A stretch of 10,586 nucleotides of DNA from Balneolales bacterium (GTDB lineage Bacteria; Bacteroidota; Rhodothermia; Balneolales; Natronogracilivirgulaceae). Position 1 is the first letter of the stretch. The number at the start of each line of letters is the position of its first letter. The notes beneath the pieces were generated by a model. That model was not told the DNA's origin. It did no database searches and saw only the letters and a program-made list of their open reading frames with translations. The stretch lies in NCBI GenBank assembly GCA_007131535.1, contig SLQI01000500.1, forward strand, positions 1 to 10,586. The letters are read 5' to 3'. Shown here one piece after another: positions 5,736 through 10,586 of the stretch. The translations under genes were made by a program, and so were the position numbers.

Positions 5736-7073
5736 TTACGGATTACTTGTCACGGTTTCACCGGAATGCTTCCGGACATAGTTGAGGATGGTTTCCAGTC
5801 CCTCCTCTGTTTTTACACGGGCCCCAAGTTTCATCATCATCCGGTAAACCCCGACCAACAAGCGGCTGAGAAAAATGAAATGCTCAGACCCCCGAGGCTC
5901 GGCAAGTTCCGAAGCACGGCGGACCAGCTTGTTCAGCCGGTCGGCATACTCCTGATCTCCGAAATCAAACTCGGAGTGCCGATACGGCTCAATGATATGA
6001 TCGGCAAATGATCGGCAAAACTCATAGATCTCCATCTCCGATTCTGACTCATCCGGGTTTTCATACAAGATCTCAAGCTTGTCGTACAACCGGCGGATCT
6101 CTTGGTCATCCCCTTCCAGGTGTGCCGGAAGCATTGATAGGAAATTATAGAAAAAGTCTGCCGGGCAGGTTTTGATGCAGCCAAAATCCAATACGCCGAG
6201 CTTGCCTTCATCGGTGTACAAAAAATTACCGGGATGCGCATCGGCATGGAGGGTACAATGCTCATTTACCTGAGCGTGGAAAAAGTTAAACAGCAATTGC
6301 CCGAAACGGTCGCGAAGTTCAGTATCGACCTCATGTTTACGGATGAATTCACTCAAGTGGATCCCGTCCAACAGTGTCATCGTCAACACTTTATCGGTAG
6401 AGAATTCCGGAATCCATTGCGGTGTAATTACCTCTTCCCCTGAATACCACTCATGATACCGGTTGATGTGCTCCCCCTCACGGATGTAATCGGTTTCTGT
6501 AATAAGTGTTGAGCGGATCTCCTCAAAATAAGCCTCGATTTTCCGGGAGCTGATCATGCGCTTGTAGATCACTTTTGCCATACTCAGGTCCGATTCGATC
6601 GTCTCCCGTACATTCGGGTATTGGACTTTTATGGCCACCCGCGTTCCGTCTTTCAGTTTAGCCCGATGAACCTGACCAAGAGAAGCTGCCGCAAAGGCTT
6701 CCGGCTCAAAATCATCGAAAAGCTGTTCCGGTGGTTTACCCAGCTCCTGTGAGATGATGCGGCGCACCAGCACCTTGCTGATGGGCGGCACCGAGTACTG
6801 GGCTTCAGCCATCACATCGACAAACTCTTCCGGAACCATGCTTCCATCAATGCTGATCATCTGAGCCAGCTTCAGAGCCGTACCTCGCAATTTGGCGAAC
6901 TCATTGTAGATCTTCCGCGCATTTTCCCTGTGAAATTTACTCTCTGCTTCGGCATCACTCTGCTTCCCCAGTTTTTTTTGTAGATGACGTTTGGCATAAT
7001 TGGCGCCGACTTTTGCCCCGGTACGAGCCAGGCGGGCACCACGCTCAAATCGTGATGACGGAAATTCACTCAT
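5736..7073 (-). CDS. ABC1/AarF/UbiB-family atypical kinase (ADCK/Coq8-like)
   Basis: The protein has 445 residues, a usual length for soluble members. Family landmarks are in order: the KxGQ element as KLAQMIS (68-74, Gly replaced by Ala), the Ala-rich nucleotide loop AAASLGQVHRA (128-138) that replaces the Gly-rich loop, the VAIKV lysine (Lys149), the ETDY Glu (193), the catalytic-loop HADAHPGN (276-283, Asp278 and Asn283) and the metal-binding DFG (296-298). All nucleotide- and metal-binding residues are therefore present. Relatives (UbiB, Coq8, ADCK3) are ATPases or kinases supporting isoprenoid-quinone or lipid metabolism; no C-terminal membrane helices like those of E. coli UbiB are seen. 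The gene lies 44 bases downstream of a TetR gene on the same strand, a pairing that suggests an operon. No Shine-Dalgarno sequence precedes the ATG; the N-terminus MSEFPSSRFERGARLARTGA is basic. The exact substrate is unknown. Confidence 0.92.
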   Translation of the reverse strand: MSEFPSSRFERGARLARTGAKVGANYAKRHLQKKLGKQSDAEAESKFHRENARKIYNEFAKLRGTALKLAQMISIDGSMVPEEFVDVMAEAQYSVPPISKVLVRRIISQELGKPPEQLFDDFEPEAFAAASLGQVHRAKLKDGTRVAIKVQYPNVRETIESDLSMAKVIYKRMISSRKIEAYFEEIRSTLITETDYIREGEHINRYHEWYSGEEVITPQWIPEFSTDKVLTMTLLDGIHLSEFIRKHEVDTELRDRFGQLLFNFFHAQVNEHCTLHADAHPGNFLYTDEGKLGVLDFGCIKTCPADFFYNFLSMLPAHLEGDDQEIRRLYDKLEILYENPDESESEMEIYEFCRSFADHIIEPYRHSEFDFGDQEYADRLNKLVRRASELAEPRGSEHFIFLSRLLVGVYRMMMKLGARVKTEEGLETILNYVRKHSGETVTSNP

Positions 7074-7117
7074 AAATAAAAAAGTATGCTGTTTTGATGT
7101 TAAACCTTGATTCAGTT

Positions 7118-7798
7118 TTAAGAGAAAAAGCGGCCGATTACCGGTAATGGTACCAATCTGTTAGACACCATAAACCGGGCAAGATCAAAGCCACGATCGG
7201 CAATAGCCGTGTGAAGCACCTCATCGATAAACGCGGTTAGTTTTTCGACCAGCTCTGTTGACCGCTCCGTACCTCGGGAAGTATCCCCCAGCCAGAACTT
7301 GATCACGTGGAGCATTTCATAAGCCAGAAGACGATCAACAGGCAGATTCAAAGCCAGTTGAGTAAACGGTGGAATCTGCGGGTCGGTCTCCAGAAAATCA
7401 GCAATTAACGCTCTGGAGCCGGCTTCAAAATCAGAGATCATAATAGATTTGAACACATAGGGGTCGAAGGTTTCCTCCACGAAATCGCGATGCTCCTGAA
7501 AGATGTCAAAAACAGTGTAGATGTAATTGGCCAGTTTTTCGCCGGCGGATAGCTGTTCGTAGCCTTCAATTTCGGCCACCATGGCCCGGTAGCGATCCGG
7601 AATGCAGGTATAATAGTATTCAAGAGCCGCTTTTTTGTGCGGGAAATAATCAAAGAAATCAGTTTCTTGTATTCCTGCTCTTTTCGAAATGGAGGCTATG
7701 GTGAAACTACCGTTTTCCTCCATGTAAACATTCACCGCTTCAATAGCCAGGTCAATGGATGTTTGGGTTTGATCAAGTTTGGTTAATTCCGTACTCAT
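7118..7798 (-). CDS. TetR/AcrR-family transcriptional regulator
   Basis: The product has 226 residues. The N-terminal three-helix DNA-binding domain spans about residues 12-60. It includes the helix-turn-helix FTIASISKRAGIQETDFFDY (32-51) followed by the family hallmark FPHKKAALEYYY (52-63, equivalent to F-x-x-K-x-x-L). The remaining ~165 residues form the all-helical ligand-binding and dimerisation domain, which is not recognisable by ligand. The C-terminus is hydrophobic and aromatic (PLPVIGRFFS). It is the first gene of a two-gene minus-strand operon with the ABC1 kinase and divergent from the queuosine-precursor transporter. It may autoregulate through the 250-base shared upstream region, where a CCTTAAGG palindrome occurs at 7894-7901; whether that is its operator is unknown. 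Confidence 0.88.
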   Translation of the reverse strand: MSTELTKLDQTQTSIDLAIEAVNVYMEENGSFTIASISKRAGIQETDFFDYFPHKKAALEYYYTCIPDRYRAMVAEIEGYEQLSAGEKLANYIYTVFDIFQEHRDFVEETFDPYVFKSIMISDFEAGSRALIADFLETDPQIPPFTQLALNLPVDRLLAYEMLHVIKFWLGDTSRGTERSTELVEKLTAFIDEVLHTAIADRGFDLARFMVSNRLVPLPVIGRFFS

Positions 7799-7906
7799 AG
7801 CTGATAAGCTGGTAATAAACTAAATTTCTTGGTGAATAATGCAGGTTAAAGAAGAGTTACATCAACATATAAATCTTAATTTTGCAAAGCCTTCCTTAAG
7901 GTCATT

Positions 7907-7935
7907 TTGACAACGAATGTTTAAAAATCAAAATT
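7907..7935 (+). promoter_or_regulatory. candidate promoter for the YhhQ-type transporter
   Basis: A perfect TTGACA (7907-7912) is followed after 17 bases by AAAATT (7930-7935), a weak -10. A start 6-7 bases further on would fall at about 7941, exactly where the foldable leader begins (GGCCGGG). The -10 is poor, so the support comes mainly from the -35 and the fit with the leader. Confidence 0.35.
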
Positions 7936-7940
7936 GTAAA

Positions 7941-8006
7941 GGCCGGGATGCCCGTTTTGGAGGCTCGCATCAAAGGCACGTATTGAAAAGGGTAAACTCC
8001 CCGGCA
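7941..8006 (+). ncRNA. candidate structured leader RNA / riboswitch upstream of the queuosine-precursor transporter
   Basis: An outer stem of six G-C pairs joins GCCGGG (7942-7947) to CCCGGC (8000-8005). Inside, TGCC (7949-7952) pairs with GGCA (7975-7978), and TTTG (7956-7959) pairs with CAAA (7971-7974) around the loop GAGGCTCGCAT. A single-stranded GTATTGAAAA-type joining segment and GGGTAAACT follow. GGG (7990-7992) or GGAG (7959-7962) could compete for the CTCCCC strand, giving alternative folds. The element ends 44 bases before the transporter start codon. It matches no preQ1-I or preQ1-II consensus as remembered, and it lacks the anticodon and T arms of a tRNA. Confidence 0.4.
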
Positions 8007-8049
8007 AGCTTAATAATTCAAAATAGCGGAAGAACAACGGGTAGAGGTA

Positions 8050-8874
8050 ATGCCTGACTTTAAAAATCAGAAAGCGAAACATTACAAACGCGACGCCTTA
8101 TTCCTCTCGCTGGTCGGGATTTTTCTTACAGCGTTAGTGATGGGCAACATCATCGGGACAACCAAATTTATCACCCTTTTCAATCTGGACTTACCCGGTT
8201 GGATGCTGCCCATAGTTCCGGAGATGATCCGGGACAGTGAAACGTATACCATGACCATTCCCGCCGGGCTGCTGGCATTTCCGGTGACTTTCCTGGCTAC
8301 CGACATGATATGCGAGCTTTTTGGCCGGAAAAAAGCACAGCTTGTGGTATGGCTCGGTCTGTTTATGAACCTGTTTATGCTGCTGGTGATGACGGCGGCA
8401 TACTACCTCCCCGATACTACCGGCGTTAGCGGAGGCTCAGATCTGTTTGACGGGGTTTACGGTTTTATGGTCGGCAACACGATCGGCAGCATGATTGCCT
8501 ACATCACCGCGCAAACTATTGATGTGCGGCTGTTTCATTTCTGGAAGAACTTCACAAAAGGCCGGCACCTGTGGCTGCGCAACAATGGATCCACTATGGT
8601 CAGCCAGTTTGTAGACTCAGCTGCAATCACAAGCATATTGTATTTTTCCGGAAACCTCGGAGACCATGTCACCACCATAGGCGCATTGATCATTCTGATC
8701 CTGAATGCCTATTTATTTAAATTCCTGGCGGCGCTTATCGATACTCCGATTTGTTACGGGGTGATAAAGCTTTTTCGAAACTATCATGAAGACCCGGACG
8801 GAAATGCGTTGTATGAGGCTGATTGGCATGGAGATACAAAGAGCGGAGCCGTGGGTGATCTTCCGGCAAAATAA
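8050..8874 (+). CDS. yhhQ: queuosine-precursor transporter, YhhQ/VUT family
   Basis: The product has 274 residues. Multiple hydrophobic segments (about 17-36, 70-88, 98-119, 138-155, 185-200, 208-235) indicate an inner-membrane transporter. Recognisable YhhQ/COG1738 (TIGR00697) motifs are MGNIIGTTKF (31-40), FPVTFLATDMICELFGRKKA (77-96), AQTIDVRLFHFWK (154-166), RNNGSTMVSQFVDSAAIT (177-194) and DTPICYG (231-237). E. coli YhhQ imports the 7-deazaguanine precursors preQ0/preQ1, and this protein probably salvages precursor for queuosine in tRNA wobble positions. It is slightly longer than E. coli YhhQ, mostly because of the insert between the first helices (LDLPGWMLPIVPEM) and a polar C-terminal tail. 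The ATG at 8050 has AGAGG at 8043-8047, closely spaced. The gene is monocistronic: a foldable leader lies upstream and a terminator overlaps its stop codon. Confidence 0.88.
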   Translation: MPDFKNQKAKHYKRDALFLSLVGIFLTALVMGNIIGTTKFITLFNLDLPGWMLPIVPEMIRDSETYTMTIPAGLLAFPVTFLATDMICELFGRKKAQLVVWLGLFMNLFMLLVMTAAYYLPDTTGVSGGSDLFDGVYGFMVGNTIGSMIAYITAQTIDVRLFHFWKNFTKGRHLWLRNNGSTMVSQFVDSAAITSILYFSGNLGDHVTTIGALIILILNAYLFKFLAALIDTPICYGVIKLFRNYHEDPDGNALYEADWHGDTKSGAVGDLPAK

Positions 8875-8911
8875 ACTGATGTATTACTTGAAAGGATAGC
8901 ATCAGTTTTTT
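8873..8911 (+). terminator. intrinsic terminator of the queuosine-precursor transporter gene
   Basis: AAACTGATG (8873-8881) and CATCAGTTT (8900-8908) form a perfect 9-bp stem with an 18-base loop, running into six T residues (8906-8911). The stem begins within the TAA stop codon of the transporter gene. Confidence 0.8.
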
Positions 8912-8959
8912 ATCGTTGGCAAAACGAAATTTCGGTGAATTAAAAAACATGGGGACGGT

Positions 8960-10219
8960 TTGTCGGAATCACAATCATTTTGGCGGGAATTATACGATCA
9001 CATTCCCGGGCTTCTTTTAGTATTTCGTATTGACGATAATGATCAGGCGCAACTCATCTTCGCAAATGAGCAGGTCCACACCCAACTCGGGTTTACCCCC
9101 GAGCAGTTTGTGTTGGCATCGGAGTCACAGTCGCATGTTCAAAAAGAACTTGAGGAGCTGGTTGATGAAGTAGCGGACTTATCACAGCGAAAAATCAACA
9201 GCTCAGTAAGGCCGTTTACACTTCATGACAAAATGGGGAATGGCCGCAGCTTTGATTATAAGTACCGGTTGTTCAAATTAAAAACAAGCCGGTCCCACTT
9301 TTTGCTGTTGCAGCTGGAAGAAGCGGCAAGGGAATCCGGTGCGGAACAGGTCACTACAGAGACCTCCGGTGATACAGGGTCCGTGATGGCGGCCGAGTCG
9401 GAATTGGCACGTGCCGCGGTTGATCAGGCTTACAATCTGGCTGCCGGGGACCAAAATCTGTTGTTGCGGGGAGAGCCCGGTGTCGGCAAACTAACCCTTG
9501 CCCGGAGAATAACCGCTTGGGCCGGCCACACCTCCAACTCTGCGCTGATTGACTATTCCGGCGGAGCTTCATCCTCATTGGAAGATCTGCTTCGCCCGGA
9601 TATCCGGGTTTTGATTATTCATCATATCGCTTCAATGCCGGTTGAGGATCAGGAATTATTGGCTTCACTTCTTTCAGAGCGGTCGCTCAGAGTAATTGGC
9701 ACCTCCTCGATATCCCTTGAAAATGCGCTTGAGAAGGGACGGTTTTCGCAGGATCTGTACTACCAGCTTGCCTTTCAGACCATATTGATCCCCCCGCTTC
9801 GTAAACGCAGGGACGATATAGAGTACCTTATCCGGAGCTGGCTGCAACCTGTTGCATCAAAGCTTGGTCTCGGAACGGTAGAGCCCGGAGAGGATCAGAA
9901 AAACACCCTGCTTGAATACAATTGGCCGGAGAATTTCCGGGAGTTTTTTAATGTGATGAGATACTCCCTTTTGCAAATGAAAGATGAAAAAGACCGGTTT
10001 CTTGTACATCTGACGACCGACGAGACCCGGCAGTCGTCCCTTTTTGAAAATGGCAGCCCTTCCTCGTTTATTACTTTTGATGAAATGAATCGCCAGTACC
10101 TTCAAAAAGTGCTTAAACATACCGACGGAAAAATTTACGGCAAAGATGGTGCGGCAGCTATTTTGGGGCTGAAACCTACAACGCTTCAAAGTAAGTTGAA
10201 GAAACTCAATGTCCGGTAA
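8960..10219 (+). CDS. PAS + degenerate sigma54-type AAA+ + Fis-HTH transcriptional regulator
   Basis: The product is 419 residues from a TTG at 8960, the only usable start after the in-frame stop at 8936-8938; GGGGA at 8951-8955 serves as a ribosome site. Residues 5-120 look like a PAS sensor (FWRELYDHIPGLLLVFRID... LGFTPEQF). Residues 140-340 are a sigma54-interaction AAA+ module: Walker A GEPGVGKL (171-178), a Walker B-position strand RVLIIHH (216-222) with His-His instead of Asp-Glu, sensor I RVIGTSS (244-250), FSQDLYYQL (262-270) after Arg261, IPPLRKRRDDIEYLI (277-291) and the sensor II WPENFREF (322-329). The GAFTGA loop that contacts sigma54 is absent, because the segment between Walker A and B is much shortened. 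A Fis-type HTH (AAAILGLKPTTLQSKLKKLN, 398-417) ends the protein. It probably regulates with the primary sigma factor or by repression. Confidence 0.87.
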   Translation: MSESQSFWRELYDHIPGLLLVFRIDDNDQAQLIFANEQVHTQLGFTPEQFVLASESQSHVQKELEELVDEVADLSQRKINSSVRPFTLHDKMGNGRSFDYKYRLFKLKTSRSHFLLLQLEEAARESGAEQVTTETSGDTGSVMAAESELARAAVDQAYNLAAGDQNLLLRGEPGVGKLTLARRITAWAGHTSNSALIDYSGGASSSLEDLLRPDIRVLIIHHIASMPVEDQELLASLLSERSLRVIGTSSISLENALEKGRFSQDLYYQLAFQTILIPPLRKRRDDIEYLIRSWLQPVASKLGLGTVEPGEDQKNTLLEYNWPENFREFFNVMRYSLLQMKDEKDRFLVHLTTDETRQSSLFENGSPSSFITFDEMNRQYLQKVLKHTDGKIYGKDGAAAILGLKPTTLQSKLKKLNVR

Positions 10220-10237
10220 AAAACCTGATCAGCAGGT
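10218..10237 (-). terminator. minus-strand intrinsic terminator-like hairpin
   Basis: ACCTG (10223-10227) and CAGGT (10233-10237) form a 5-bp stem with a 5-base loop, and the adjacent A-run at 10218-10223 becomes a U-run on the minus strand. It would stop transcripts moving leftward towards the regulator gene. On the plus strand no T-run follows. Confidence 0.4.
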
Positions 10238-10403
10238 ACACTAATGGCACTGAAGGGCTCGTTCTATCTAAGCAGGTTGGCGGCGGTAAAAATCCCGAAA
10301 AGATTTTAATTCAGGTATTGACAAACGAGGGCTGATTGTCGTATCATTGTCCGCCGTTAAACGGAGCGTCAAGCAAGAATCATGCCAATATTTAAAATTC
10401 TGC
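10220..10403. other. gene-free region between the regulator and the rRNA promoter
   Basis: No credible ORF is seen. It contains the minus-strand terminator-like hairpin, an AT-rich hairpin AAAATC/GATTTT (10289-10294 and 10302-10307, followed by TTTTAATT, possibly a weak plus-strand terminator), a compact palindrome CCGTT-A-AACGG (10354-10364), and the left arm of a larger dyad that reaches into the promoter. Confidence 0.5.
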
Positions 10404-10408
10404 TTGAC
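10368..10408. repeat. imperfect inverted repeat overlapping the -35 box of the putative rRNA promoter
   Basis: GTCAAGCAAGAAT (10368-10380) and ATTCTGCTTGAC (10397-10408) are inverted copies with a single unpaired base, separated by 16 AT-rich bases. The right arm contains TTGAC of the -35 element, so a protein bound here would sit over the promoter. Confidence 0.6.
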
Positions 10409-10434
10409 ATGCGAAGTTTTTGATCATATATTTG
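10404..10434 (+). promoter_or_regulatory. strong promoter, probably of an rRNA operon
   Basis: A consensus -35 TTGACA (10404-10409), a 17-base spacer and TATATT (10427-10432) extended to TATATTTG match both the sigma70 consensus and the Bacteroidota TAnnTTTG -7 element. The upstream AATATTTAAAATT tract resembles an UP element. The boxA-like leader downstream supports assignment to an rRNA operon. Confidence 0.75.
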
Positions 10435-10440
10435 GTTTCT

Positions 10441-10586
10441 CGTTCGCACACAGATTTGTGCAATTGAGACACGAGTTCTTTGACCGGTTGAATGTTGAGA
10501 AGATCGCATAGCGGGCTTGCCGTGGTGCTGAGGTGCTACGGTGGAGTCAGTTCAGGCGAGTTTTAGAGCGAACGCAGTCAGATTAG
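10441..10586 (+). other. rRNA operon leader with boxA-like element; the 16S gene is expected beyond the right edge
   Basis: GTTCTTTGACC (10475-10485) matches the boxA-like antitermination element typical of Bacteroidota rRNA leaders. A small hairpin GCACA/TGTGC (10446-10450 and 10457-10461) precedes it. CGTTCGC (10441-10447) is complementary to GCGAACG (10568-10574), so the leader may be closed by a 7-bp stem. The sequence GGTG recurs with 8-base spacing at 10524, 10532 and 10540. No 16S 5' sequence is visible before the window ends; this identity rests on the promoter and boxA. Confidence 0.6.

Noticed and set aside
7877..7884. TAATTTTG as a Bacteroidota -7 element for the transporter gene
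   Set aside because: It matches TAnnTTTG, but no TTG or TTTG element lies at a suitable distance upstream.
7894..7901. CCTTAAGG palindrome as the TetR operator
   Set aside because: Eight bases with non-matching flanks is shorter than usual TetR operators and could occur by chance; it is only mentioned.
7942..8010. tRNA-like reading of the GCCGGG...CCCGGC element
   Set aside because: It has an acceptor-like stem but is too short, lacks a T-arm GTTCRA motif and a credible anticodon arm, so it was treated as a leader RNA instead.
10289..10307. AAAATC/GATTTT hairpin as the regulator's terminator
   Set aside because: The stem is mostly A-T and only six pairs, and the trailing T-run is interrupted; the signal is too weak for a separate call.
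1..10586. CRISPR array, insertion sequence or prophage remnants
   Set aside because: No spaced direct repeats, transposase or integrase motifs, terminal inverted repeats or att-like duplications were seen on either strand.

Overview
The window fits a bacterium of the Bacteroidota / Balneolota-Rhodothermota group. This is inferred from the mix of gene families, the weak or absent Shine-Dalgarno sequences, several TTG/GTG starts, a promoter whose -10 reads TATATTTG (compatible with the Bacteroidota TAnnTTTG consensus), and an rRNA leader containing GTTCTTTGACC. No marker gene is complete enough to fix the genus. There are ten well-supported protein genes, no insertion sequence, no CRISPR array and no tRNA. 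It looks like chromosomal housekeeping and regulatory DNA rather than a mobile island.

Left part (1-3357). A YdjM-type membrane metal-dependent hydrolase runs off the left edge on the minus strand. It is divergent from a small uncharacterised soluble protein (1037-1471). A 290-base gap follows, then a cyclic-nucleotide-binding domain fused to a CPBP/Abi (Rce1-like) membrane protease domain, then a four-helix membrane protein.

Middle part (3371-5717). A lipoprotein cytochrome c, resembling the small cytochromes of clade-II nitrous oxide reductase clusters, is divergent from a TlpA/ResA-like periplasmic thioredoxin. The thioredoxin gene has a foldable 5' leader and ends in an intrinsic terminator. 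An exported, probably outer-membrane beta-barrel protein follows.

Right part (5736-10586). A TetR regulator and an ABC1/AarF/UbiB-family kinase form a minus-strand operon. Divergent from it is a YhhQ-type queuosine-precursor transporter. Its 5' leader starts with a compact, closed RNA fold and is the best candidate here for an undescribed regulatory RNA. The gene ends in a strong terminator. Next is a PAS plus sigma54-type AAA+ plus Fis-HTH regulator that has lost the GAFTGA loop and the Walker B acidic residues. The last ~370 bases hold no gene. They carry a strong promoter, dyad symmetries and a boxA-like leader, as expected just upstream of a 16S rRNA gene that would begin beyond the right edge.

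The most notable items are the leader RNA before the queuosine transporter, the degenerate AAA+ regulator beside an rRNA promoter that has a dyad over its -35 box, the CNB-CPBP fusion with an altered EExxxR motif, and a possible Shine-Dalgarno-masking leader before the thioredoxin gene.
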